Positions 1-12,195 of a DNA stretch of 64,000 nt are shown one piece after another. The notes beneath the pieces were generated by a model. That model searched no databases, had not been told where the DNA came from, and worked only from the letters and a program-made list of their open reading frames with translations. The first letter of the stretch is position 1, and each line of letters starts with the position of its first letter. A program made the position numbers and the translations under genes. Origin of the DNA: Paramacrobiotus metropolitanus (taxonomy: Eukaryota; Tardigrada; Eutardigrada; Parachela; Macrobiotidae); assembly GCF_019649055.1 (NCBI RefSeq), contig NW_026570253.1:930001-994000 (forward strand), given 5' to 3'.

Positions 1-3000
1 AGGGCTTCTGCAACGTGCATCATCAATCTTGTTTCTTTTACGTTCATTCAGCTGATCATGAATCCTGTCTGAAGAGGACGCTCTGTGTGAACCAAAGTAA
101 AAAAGACTTGCGGCATCACTCTATCATCTCCCGGCATCCGCTCGCTCGTTCTCTGTGTACTCGCATATTGTGTGTATTGTATCCACAGAGGAAAATGGCT
201 AGTGCACCATACAACGGAGTACAAAATGCGCACAGGAAAAGGCTTTAAACTGTTGGCACTTCGCATCATTTGACATAAATGTACGCGACTAGCCCGACTA
301 GCTGTCGGGTTTAAGCCATAGTAATTGTCGTAAAACGCATACGAGTATGAAACCCAGCTAGACAGGGCACAGCCAACATGGCTTAATAAAACATGGAAGA
401 GACTAAAAACATATAATACTCCCATTGTCGCACCATACGGCAGCCCGCTGAAAATAGCTGCCGCTCATTCGCAAGGTTATCATCGGGACGATAGAGAGAA
501 TGTAAACGATTATTTTATGATGAATGACACATTTGAACGTACACAGTCGCATCTGGCATGCGCGCTACTTCTTGCAAAAAATTTACACATGCACTCTCCA
601 ATCGTTTTGTTTTTACAAATAAATTTACAATATAAAATTCAGTATTCGTATTACAAATTTTATAGGTGGTAATTAATACTGAACTTTTACTCGGATGTCC
701 GAAAGCAATTTACAAAAACAGTTACTTCCAGCTTTGATTAATTTTTATTTTGCTGGATCGAAAATTCGAAGCATTTCCGAGGGGGAAAATCCCTGACGTG
801 GCTAATCGTTGAGCGTATTTAATTTACACATTGCCGTTCTCGCGCGCGTCACTTAAACCAGAAAGGCAGCCACACTGGCAGCAGTGCATACAACCAGGGA
901 AAAGGTCAAATTTGTAGCACATTGAAACAGAATCCGGAATATGTCAACAGAAGTTTCAGTAAATATTATCACCGCTGTGAAATGCATCCAGCATCGCGAG
1001 ATGCTGCTGAATACTGCGGAACGAACCCCGCAGAATCTACTCTAGATGCCGCTGCGAGGAAACATATGTCACCGATTACAACCAGTCACGTTCCGGGCTA
1101 TGGTAATTGGATATACAGCGCAGCAGTTCGGCGTTGTGGCTGGTTCTGCGCGCACGCGCGCAAACGCCTGTTTTGGCAATCAGCTCCGGCGCCAAAGGTG
1201 CATTTTATATACAGTGGCGAATATAAACGTTCCTGTGGACATTAATCACTGGGCACGATATTACGGTTTGCATTGGGAAACGGCGCACACTGGAGAGTCG
1301 CGCGTCCCGTAAACGACTTCCGGCGGAAATTCGCTAGCCCACACCGATTGTGCTACTGCATGTGTTGGGCGCAGTACGTATACTGGATCGGCAAACACCA
1401 GACCAAGAAAACCTAGTTCCAGCGCGTACCCATGTCTGTTTGTATATTGGTTTGGCGTTTCTATCAAATTTAATAGTTTTGAAATAACGCATATATACCA
1501 AATAATAATTATTAAAATTAAAACATATCTGGATTTACTAAAACTGGATATTTACGGATATATATAAATTTTTATTGTATTTTATCAAAAACGCAATACA
1601 AAATCATCCGAAAAAATATCGGACCGTACCGTCTCCATCCTTTGAACTATTGTTAATTAATTAAATTTTATTTAACTAGCGTTGTAGTCAATTGAGCACC
1701 ATGAGCGCCACGTGGCAATAATTAGCAAATATTGTTATTAGATGCTTTATAGTTTTAAGGAATCGTTTAACAAGACTGCGTACGGGTCAGTTTTGCGTGT
1801 AATTAAAAATGAAAGAACGGTGGGAACGTTAGCCGACGCTTGATCGTCCGGGATGCTGCAGCAAATTCCCCGGCGCGAGAATGGCCCATACAATATATAT
1901 CTTGGGATAAACATAATCTCCTTAGCTTTGCTTTGAGCTGTAAACTGGAATTTAATTTGTCCGATCTGCCTGGATGTCAATGGTGATAATCTAGCAGGTA
2001 TTCTCTGTGGACCATCCGATCAAACTTCAATCCGGTTATACAGACCCGGCAATATAGTATACACAATACTGTCTTTTGCCGGCGCTTCTGAATTACCAAA
2101 TTATCTCGAGTGGAGGAGTGAATTTTGTGCATTGCCAAAGAAAGGTCAAATTAGTCTAGCAGATCAGCTGGAGAATGAAGGTAATTTGTTTATCGATTAT
2201 AGTGCCCGTACGCGCAGCGCGGGCCACAACAACATTTTGTACATACAGCGTACAACACATTTGTTGAGCCTTTGTCGGCTTAACGCGGGACTGCGTTGTG
2301 TCTATGGTTGCGAGATTGGCCCCGCGTCAGATGAATTTGCATAACCATCCCCCAGCTTCCTGTTATATAAAAATAGCCGACCCAGCTGTAAAACCGTCAA
2401 AAACACCGATTCGTAGTTAAAATTGTATTCCCTTATCTCGTGGTGGTTATCCAAAACTAGTGGCCGCTGCTACAAACGCGTAATTGCTTTTTAAAAACGA
2501 AAATACACATTCATCTGCTCATTTAAATGCAACGAAAGTCCATCATAATATTTAAAAAAATAGTATCTAATTTTTTAACAAAATGTTTTGCTTTGACAAA
2601 TTATCTGTTGCAAGGTACTAGCGTAAAAATGCATGATTTCGAATAACACAAACTAAAATTTTTAAAAAAAAGTACAGATATAATAGACGTCTGTGACTCT
2701 GTATACTGTACAATTGCATCTGTATACAGACACTGAGACACATATAAATATAAATATCTTATAAATTACAGTATAAAATATCTAATACGCGCACAATGCA
2801 GATATATTATTATTATCCAAAGAGCTTTCTGCAGTGCTGCATATTTTTTTTACTTGGAGCCAAATAGTTTTTATGCATTCAAATGCAACCAGTAAAGTGA
2901 TAGCTGAGAAAATGGCTTTTAATCGGAAGTGTTGAGATAGCACCAGATACAGATGCAGTGCATGTGGCTCCATTAATTAATGGGATGCTGCTATGATCCT

Positions 3001-3044
3001 TACAGGATGCGCATACCGCTTTTAGAAGGGGAAATTTGACTTAC
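1..3044. other. Non-coding stretch, probably KCNQ intron 2
   Basis: The donor at 3044 opens an intron whose acceptor I could not find before the left edge. I looked on the minus strand for the S1-S2 segment of Kv7 (a membrane helix followed by a VFSTI-like motif) and saw nothing. Open frames here are short and unlike any family I know. The sequence is AT-rich apart from a GC-richer patch around 840-1440. Confidence 0.5.
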
Positions 3045-5161
3045 ACGAGCATATGATAGGCAATGGCCCGGACGCCGCGTGGTCTCTCCAAAAAATTGTA
3101 GATCTTGGCTTGGACCTTCCTGTAGAGGAAACCGGCAAAATGGTAATATAGAGATGAAATGAACAGGCACATAATATAGCATTAGACAGCCTGGAGATGC
3201 CATCAGTTACATCATCCCTGGCTCAACTGGCCATTAAATGTGACGGATAGCCTACGCGATGCAAATGGACAGCCGGGACATGACGGACTCCGCAAGCGGC
3301 GCATATACAGTACTTACATAGCGCCGCACGTTTTTATTAACTACCAGTAGAAGTCAATTTCTTTTAAGATACTCAATTTGCATATACGTACGGCAAAAAT
3401 GGATCACCAATATGACCATACGATACCGTTATCCGTGTATACCAAATAAAAATTTTAGATTTAACTTTCTGTATATTGACAGGAAGATGCATGTTTAATT
3501 ATAGTACACTTTTATTAATTCTGGACGTTTTTCCGACTATTGTTTTGAAGCTCTGCTCTCCTGGTTTATATTCACTTGACAGTTGATCATGACATCCATT
3601 AAACTTAATTTTGTTGAGATATAGTAACCGTCAGCACTGATGAATTGACGATTTAAATTATTTACAAATTATAATTAAAATTTGACTGCCGACGTAAATG
3701 GAAAGTGAGTAATGCAATCCGGCTGCATGTAGCAACAGCTGGCCTATAAATACACACTTATACTCACATCATTATCAACCGAGAAATGGCAAGAAATTAC
3801 AGATAATCCATAACATCTTCCCATTGCACACCACGGTGCTTATGTGTAAGAATATCCTGGGATATTCCTGTGCATGTGCCAGCAGCTATGTATATTTGTG
3901 TCATGCCGATAAATGTAATTGCTTACCGATATCGAGCATCCCGGCGATTATGATGCCGGAGGCTGATAGGTTTACCGTGCAGTGACAAGCGCGGCTGGCG
4001 ATTGCGCGGATGATTCAGCGCCATCTTCTCGGACTCCTCGATATCACACTGCAGCACAGTCTGGTTGGGCTCCGCCGAGGCACGCCGGCTGCCCCCTCCG
4101 GTCCCGCCCACCCCGCCACCCCCACCGCCGCCCACAGGCGTGCTCTGACCACCACCGTTGCCATCGCGGGGCGGCATGACCGGGGAGCGGAGAAAGACTA
4201 CCTTCTTTTTGGGACGACTCTTGGCATTCACCAGCGATGTCACCGGTGGGATGGGACGCGGGTCATTAACGCCACCGGCCAATGGCTGTAAGGAGGATGC
4301 GGAGAGTGTGGGGGAGTCTAGCGTGGACACCCGGCTGGCGGAATCATCCACACTATCCACACCATCACCGACACTGCCGGCACTGCTCGGGATAATAAAC
4401 ACATCCTGATCAATGTCCGACTCATTCACAATGGAATCCTTATCGCCCAGTTGGAAGATACGTGGAGGGATTACATGGGTGGCAGTAATGGCGATATGCC
4501 GCTGATCGGCGACAACACTCGAGGCAGGATAATGATTAAGACACTCGACGGACGCAGCGTGATCCGTGCAGCAGCAGTAGGGATGAAGGTTGGTATTGTA
4601 TGGTGGCGTACGCGGACAGCTAACCTGGTCTAATTCAGCAGGCCCGTTAATAATGTCAGCGCTGGATGAAGTTGAGGCGGGTTGCAGTTGTGCGGCGGCC
4701 GTGCCAGCCACGACATTGGCATTCCGACTACTGTCAATATGATAATACTTGGTTGCCTGCTGTTTTTCAATTGGACTCGACTGTAATCGAGGGGATACTG
4801 TGGCTAAATTATCCAGTGTGGGCTGCGAAAGAACACTCAACGGTAGAGCCGGCGACGGTTGGTAGTCGTACGTACGTCCACTGGCTACACTGTGATCAAC
4901 CGGCTGTTGTATAAACGCCTGCGAAAGACCACCACTCAGCGTATACGCACTTGTACGTACACTTGGCATGTGTGTCTGATTGGCTACTTCATCGATTACG
5001 TGCGGATATGCTGGATTGGGTTTTCGTTCCTTCTCCGTCATCATTTTCATCATCATTACGCTGGATGCATGGGACGTGGCGTGTGTGTTTTGTGTGTATA
5101 CGGTATGTGTATGTGTTGCTCTCTTGGTTGTGGATCGCCAAGGCAATTTCCCCTTCACCAC
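3045..5161 (-). CDS. KCNQ: KCNQ/Kv7 voltage-gated potassium channel, N-terminal exons (partial)
   Basis: Two coding exons on the minus strand: 5161-3927 and 3119-3045. The first ends with a GTAAGC donor in phase 2. The second follows a pyrimidine-rich CTCTACAG acceptor and ends at a GTAAGT donor, again phase 2, so the gene continues left of the window. Identification rests on the Kv7 pre-S1 signature: exon 1 ends with RLSLHGKPIS then RRDARYR, and exon 2 continues KVQAKIYNFLERPRG and AYHMLV, matching the conserved proximal N-terminus of KCNQ2-5 and fly KCNQ. S1-S6, the pore and the calmodulin-binding tail are not in the window. Kv7 channels are tetrameric plasma-membrane K+ channels carrying M-type currents. 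About 390 residues precede the signature. They are low in complexity (His/Thr-rich start, Met run, Ser/Pro-rich middle, a Gly-rich run near residue 345) and much longer than the roughly 100 residues usual in vertebrates. The start is uncertain: Met1 at 5161 is the longest option, and Met codons around residues 36-41 are alternatives. Confidence 0.88.
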
Positions 5162-8100
5162 GCTACACTGGGTGTCGCGCGCGCGCTGCCTATGAAAGAC
5201 CCTCTACACAACAGTGCACACACATGGTGCAATTGGCGGAACTGCGCGGGATTCCTTATTGCGTGCCGCGCAGTGGCTGTGTACGTGTTATAACGGTACA
5301 GTCGTGGCAATTGTTATCGTAACGTTGCCCTGCCAAAAAGGTTGCCAGGCCGGGTCATTCCCGGGCGCTGGCGCGCCCCTCGCGTCCCTAAACGCAACAA
5401 TCTCCCATTATGGCTTTGTTTATTGGCTGTAGGCCGCTCCGCTGCCTGCCGTATCACTGAACACGAAGCCGGCCAAATGTCGCTGTGTGTGTGCCGTGTT
5501 GTGTATGAATGTGGGTAGCAGGATTACTGTGCCGATCCCGAGAGCTAATTTGCCCGGCCTCAGCTCTGTACCATCCTCCACTCATCAGCACGTCGTCCAC
5601 CGCCACGGCTATAAAACAAGCGTTTGTTTTAATGACAGTATCAAAGATTGCGTGAGAAATTGTAGGCCCTATTGATTAAAATATAAATTATCCCGGCGCT
5701 CGGCTGCGCTGTGACGGGATATAACTTTTATTCTTTTGGATGGTTATGTCATCAGCGGCACTGCGTGAATGCCGCCGCGGGGGGATACTGCGCTAGTGGT
5801 GGCTCCCGCCTTTGTGGTTTTGTTTCATCTAATATGGTGATTTTCCTAACTACGAATGCTGTTTTTGCTCAACCTGCAATTTAATAATGTCTTTGCGTAA
5901 GAACTATACTGTTGCCGTCTGTGCATGTACGGAACAGCAACATTTTTAATTTTGCGTTAGTTACAGTTACATTAGTTACACTTAAAGTTTCCCTTTGACT
6001 ACTAATTTAGCCTCAGCATGTTTAAATATACAAGTCACCCTAATATGGGTAGGTACCATGATGTTTTCTATAAATGTCGAAAAAATACCAAGTCGCATTC
6101 AGGCAGGCAGATGTTCTCCACATTCCGGCTGTGGTGTGAACTGTGAACTTCCACTTTGTCCTAATCAGTAATCATTACACATTGCTAGCGCTGATTGTGT
6201 TTAAATTAGCTGTACGTAATTAAGAACGCTGACAGTTGTTTAGTATTTTGTGGTAAATTTGCAATCCACATGATCGATGAAAGCCAAGAAAATTAATATT
6301 ATATACAGGCTATTAACCACTACCGCTCACTAAATGTAAAGGTTGTGTTACATTCAAAATGAAGAAGTTGAGTATAAAATTTATCGTAATAAAAGTCAGT
6401 GCGTAGAGTAGTGTTTTAACCTTTGTTTTACAAACCGAATACGCAAGTCATACTGACATATTTCTATTGGAGACAAATAAGATTATAGATTATAAGGGAG
6501 TTAGTACTACCGTACTAGCTAGTACTCAAAATCGCATCAGGATTAGGTCAGTACCGGCTGCGCAAAATATGCCGTACTTCGCGCACTTCTTACGGATGTG
6601 CTTATATTACAAAAATTTATATTGAATTTTGCTTTGAAATATGCAACAAATTCCGCAATAATTATCAAAATAAAAACTCGTTTAAAATTCAACCGAGTAC
6701 GAATGCCACCGCTTTTTCAGTTCACAAACATAAGCAGCATGGTACATGCCTCTTTTTAGCAGAACAAATAAACGGCGAGCGAATGCCAAATTCAGCTGCT
6801 TTGTATCTGTAATGAAAGCAGTATTTGCGAACAGCGATAACAAACTAATTAATAATAGAGAATATTAATATTCATACAGAATACTGCAATCAGCGATTTT
6901 TTCCAGATTTATCCATCCAAACGCAACGAGGTTCTCATTAAATCTACTCATGAGCTCATCATTAGTTACACTGACAGCTACGTACGGATGTTTCTAAAAC
7001 TGATCATTTAAAGCCGGAAAGATGTCGCCCATTAATTTTAATTTCGATTCCTCTTTCCGTACAGTCAGGCAAATGCAACAAGTCTGCGTATGTTGCGATG
7101 TAATTCCGCACATAATTTGTAGTAGCAATTAAACATGATAGTTAATCAGTCGTGCTTTTTACGATTGCTGTTTGACCAGCAGATTGCCTTGACAATAACT
7201 AAAGTCGATGCTTCTAACAAATGTGTCTGGATACCTATTACAAATAGGCATGCCAGAAAAAAAAACAACTTGTTGATGTCTGATGATAACGAATTGTGGT
7301 TAACAAAGGCAAAATTGAACTACCTTCTATACCCTGTACAGAGTACCAAACCATGAAATTAAAACAAAGAAGTTTTAATGTTGTAAAAATAACTATGTAC
7401 ATGTAGGCATATCAACAAAAATGTCACTTTGTAAGAGCTCAACGGGCAGTTCTGTTCCATGACGGTATTGAAAACGACCAGGAAAGATATGCAGAGCAGG
7501 CCTAGACAAATAAAAAATTTATTTACATAGTTTGCCTCATAAATTGTAGTGATAGCGCAGTTAAAGTTGTGTCGGTAAGCTTACTATATAATACTCGTAT
7601 ATAAACAAAGAAAGTAAGAAAAGAAGCAAGAAGGGTACACTCACTACACTCCGCAGAGATGCTTGAATGAACAAAAAATGCTTATATAAATAACAAAACA
7701 AAAAAAACGCACATAAATTGGCTAAAAAAGGAGCGACAATATTCTTTTAACACTGACGCGATCCATCTTCTTGGTGGTTTCATAACATAGAAATTTTGAT
7801 CAAGTTTTCTTCCGAATCATGTTGTAAATTTTGTTTGTGTATCACAACGCAGAATATGCTGATCTAGTGCGGGCATGTACCGTAAGTTTTTCGTTCCACT
7901 GGTACATACGGCATATAAACATGCTCAAATGGGAAAGTATAGGCGGATTCTCCCAACGGAATGCAAACTCAAGACTTAAGCATACTTAAACATAGCAATT
8001 AATCGGGGATGCACCAGGGTCATCCCCTTAGAAAAAAATCCCGCAGTTTTATCTATCAAATTAACGAACAATTTTGTATGATACTGAAAGGTCAACGTTC

Positions 8101-8368
8101 AGTTATTTTATAATAAAAACATAAATCATAAATATATCTGGACAAAGAAAAAAACAATATAATATACTGTATGTAATTTCTTATAATATAAAAATAAGTC
8201 AAATACGTAATAATAATTTTAAATACCGGAAATGTTGTTGAACAGTGATTGTACCGTATGCAACTAACTGGCAAGTACACGTTCGCTTTACCCGCTGAAA
8301 ATACTTCTGTAGGTATTATTAGATACACAGCTCTCTATAATTCTTCGAGGTATTTATCGTATCTATTG

Positions 8369-8513
8369 TACAAGCTTGTCCGGTAATTTCTGTAGCACAT
8401 GTTTAGCGCGGAGTTTGCGCTATAGCGATTGCCATTACACTACGTTTGGCGTAACACGCAAATTTGTGTATCTCGCTGTTTTGAACCGGCAGAAATTACC
8501 GGACAAGCTTGTA
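8369..8513. mobile_element. 141-bp MITE-like element with 22-bp perfect inverted repeats and TA flanks
   Basis: A 22-bp sequence starting CAAGCTTGTCCGG at 8371-8392 recurs as an exact reverse complement at 8490-8511, separated by 97 bp of unrelated sequence. The arms are directly flanked by TA on both sides (8369-8370 and 8512-8513). This is the arrangement expected of a small non-autonomous Tc1/mariner-type element, whose target duplication is TA. There is no coding capacity. The family assignment is inferred from the TA and size only; a TA dinucleotide can occur by chance. The inverted repeat itself is read directly. Confidence 0.6.
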
Positions 8514-10294
8514 TGCCGGTTGTACGAGATGCATCTCTGGCTATCTGGCTGTGTTCGACAAGGAATTGTCAGTTTAATATTCCATATTCTTGTAATGTTT
8601 TGCTTTAATTCAGCAGGCAAAATAACGCCGCATGGTTACAGAAAGTAATTCTGTAGTTTTTCGATGTCTCCTTTGCAGTTTGGGAACGATCCAAACGTTT
8701 CGTCTTTATTGTTTCAGTGCGTTCAAACTGTAATAATTTAATAGCGCATAACTTACTGAATATAATTTAATTAATTAATAGCATATAACTTAATTATAGC
8801 ACTATACTCTACAGATACTGCATGCATCGAAAGACCATAAGGCATACACTTTTAAGTAATCGTTTAGCAGCACATATAAAAAATGAACTCATAATCAGTA
8901 TTACAGATTTCTGAAGTCTGTGTGCAGTGAGTATTCTATGGCCTTCCTAGGTTTAGCATTTTATAATCACCTTTGGAGGGAGCCAGATCGCTAGCTATAG
9001 TACGAGTATAAAGTGTAGCTCATTTTTCCGCGTAATTTTGTTAGAAATCTGCCCGTTATACTCGAAATAGTTACGGTAATTCCGCAGGTACGTAATTTAG
9101 TGGTCAATAAAAATGAGTATATTAAATGCTGCCTGTCTCTGAACTCTTCGACTACAGACTTTTTTAATATTTAGCTTTTCATTATAGCCACACTTAAAAT
9201 TAGTTACTTAAAACAATTTGTATTATCAATAATAATATAGTGCACGAAGGATGCACTTATGCCATTTTATAGCACTCTGCTCTACAGGTACGCATCGCAC
9301 CAATTTGCAATTCATCGAAAACGAATGAGACATGCAAAGTGGAGAACAAATTTTTGTATAGCACTGTATCCGCATAGCTTCAATATGCATATTTGTAACG
9401 AGCATTCAAAAAAACCGCGCGTATGACATAATAAAGTCATAACTATCTTCGTCTAAATTTTTCAGAATGTTTAAAAGTCAAAGAGCCTTTTAACAGCTGC
9501 GGTGAAAGGTTTGTCACTTAGCTTAATGATCTTTTGTGACTTCATACGTAATTTGCGCCATTAAGTTTGCAGGATTTTGCGAACGAAATCGCAAAATGTT
9601 GTTACTAATAAGTAACAGCGGAGCGCAAGTGTGCAAAATGTACTCTCGCCGATGTTGCCTGTTTGTATGGATACACGCAGCGGAATGTTCTACTTAATTT
9701 TAAACCGAACAGTAAACATCCCCGTTTTTGGTTTTTCGTCCTTATATCTTCTTTGGCTGTTGATCGGGCAAAAGCGTTGTGTATATATGCAGATGCCGCA
9801 TGTAAACAGAAAGCAACCAATATTTAACGTATAACTGCGCGAACGCTTCGCTAGTCAACAGCCTGCCGATCGCTTGGGCAATTGACGCGGGACAAATAAA
9901 ACACTAACGTGGTAAGCAGAAAATAACGGACGAAAATAGTGAAACACAATCATAGATTAATTAGGTATAAACTGTAAAACCAGCGAGTGGTGAGAAATAT
10001 ATGAAGTAAATATTATTAATTAACGCTTGTGCTTTTTTAATAATTAATCGAAAAATGTAAAAATAATAGCATGGTAACCTCTGCAGAGCTTTTTACTTAC
10101 GAAAAGCACAAAAATACATTGTTTTTCCTCTTTTGATGTCCTTTCTCATGATTATGCATTTTTAATGCCTCATACCGCAAGTACGTATTGCATTTTTATT
10201 AATGCAAGTATGCATCGATTTTTCCAAGATCGACAAAAACTTCCAGAAACCCCTTTCTTGTTAATCCGTCAGCATGATTTGATAATTAATTTTT

Positions 10295-10333
10295 TGCGAC
10301 ACCAGGAAAGGTCTGAAAGTTTTCCTGGTCGCA
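10295..10333. repeat. Short hairpin-forming inverted repeat
   Basis: The left arm TGCGACACCAGGAAA and right arm TTTTCCTGGTCGCA are nearly perfect reverse complements (one small bulge) around a loop of about 10 bases. No gene is recognised nearby. It could be a foldback remnant or a chance hairpin; I see no terminator or structured-RNA signature around it. Confidence 0.4.
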
Positions 10334-12146
10334 CTACAGAGCGGAAGCTGCAGGTTTGCAGACTATGTAGACCAAAATACAGTGCGACGAACTACTCAGT
10401 ACTCACCGTGGTCGGTAAAGCAATCTGTCAGCAGGATATGTGGTTAATTACCATTATCCTGTAAAAGGCTATTTTTTCAGCACTCGGCTTGCATAACAGT
10501 AGATCCTTCGCCGGCAGGCATAAGGTGTCTTATTGGCTTTAGACCTTTAATTGGATTTTTAAGCATAACTTGTCAACACCACTCTACACACTGCGTGCTG
10601 CCATGTTGTTCCGCACTGCGCGAATAAGGATAAAAATATGGGTGTGACCAATTATTCCAAGACGTTGTTATTGTTAATACCCGGCAAACGTACCCGGGAT
10701 GCCCACCACATGGAGACTTATGACTAACATATATATCCCGATTTTCTGCACAACCATTTTTCCGGTTGCGTGCTAGCGGCAGTGCACCTGCTCAAGCGTA
10801 GAGGCAACTTTTTCCCGGCTGTACTAGCGAGATGCGGCGTTCCAGGGGAATTTGCGGTCGATTTATCTTGAATATTGTCAACGCGGTCATACTATGCATC
10901 ACCGGTACAGAATATATTTTCTCCGCTTAATTATTTATTTTGCCGGGAATCAAAAAGGAAAAATGCTCGTATGACGTGTACATACACATGCGGCGCTGAA
11001 CACTATGGATTCCTTAGCGCGTGCGCAGTCAGCTGTAGTAAATCAAATTGAACCTATTAAATGCCAAATTTTAAGGCCTTCCCGTTAACGATGTTACGAC
11101 AATTTAGCCAATTACCATGCAGATTACGATGCGGTAGAATTTGTCATTTTACAAGGCTGGAGTTGGAGGGCGCGCTGGGCGCTTATCCAGCTAACCGAAA
11201 TAATTTACATGTTTTTTATCTCAGAAAAATCAGACGACCATCCTCTTGAATAATACAAAAAACAATCCGGGTTGCAACTTCCAACATGCACTCTTAGCAC
11301 AGCTGCCGAATCACTTCATTGCCGGAAGACGCTGTTCGACAGCACTTTTATGGTCTATCATCCACCAGATACAATTTTTACCAGTTGTGTATAAAATGAA
11401 CGACCTAATAAAGTTACTCAAAAGCATTTCTGAATATCGATGCACCGTAAACAAGAGAAACGGTGTATTCATTTGCAGTTTGCTACCGTAACACTTTTTA
11501 CGTAAAGGCATGATTGCCTGGCACAGCAAATATGCAGATATTTTGTTGATCATCGTTCTGCGTAAGCCAGTGAGTGCATTTACCATTTCAGACAACAAAA
11601 TAAAAATTCCTTTGTGGTTAATTTTTGCAAATTTGTCAAGTTAAAAACAAAATAGTACGGTGCGGAATCTATATCCCTACCCTGTATATCACTGCAAAGC
11701 GAACTTTCTCATTAATGCCGGTTTGGATATACACGCAACTTAATATTCCCAACAGCGCGTGATCATTACCGTTATTCGATAGGATTTCTCCGGGTTCTGT
11801 GTGGTGGCCTTTTTTGTCTTAACAAAAGCTATCAAATCAAACGAAATGCATATATGTTTTTTTACAAACAACCGTTCGTTTATTTTGCCAGATGAATGAA
11901 GTTTCGATGCCCTGTTGTAACTCAAGCACATTTGTGTCAATAACCATAGATATTCCTAACCGAAACAAGAACAATAAATCAATAGTTCTGTCAGGGCCAA
12001 TCCAGATTTATTATGTATGCGGAATTGATGTGGCTGGAACCGAAAAAATGTTTAGCATTAATATTTAGTGCAGTTAACCTTTTGGTCTTGCCTTCGGATT
12101 GTTAAGGGCAGAATGGATAAAGCTTTTTTCGGGAATTTTGATCACA

Positions 12147-12195
12147 AATTTGTTTATCGAATACTAAAAACGAATTTGTTTATCGAATACTAAAA
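12147..12195. repeat. Tandem duplication, 23-bp unit
   Basis: The 23-bp sequence beginning AATTTGTTTATCG occurs identically at 12147-12169 and 12173-12195, a period of 26 bp. Exact identity suggests a recent local duplication. It lies in non-coding DNA. Confidence 0.75.

Noticed and set aside
2782-2973. Next KCNQ exon (S1 helix)
   Set aside because: A minus-strand frame with a hydrophobic stretch is present, but it has no Kv7 S1-S2 residues and no phase-2 acceptor in a suitable position.
4010-4291. Plus-strand open frames opposite the KCNQ exon
   Set aside because: They are antisense shadows of the GC-rich, Gly/Pro-coding KCNQ exon, with no independent support.
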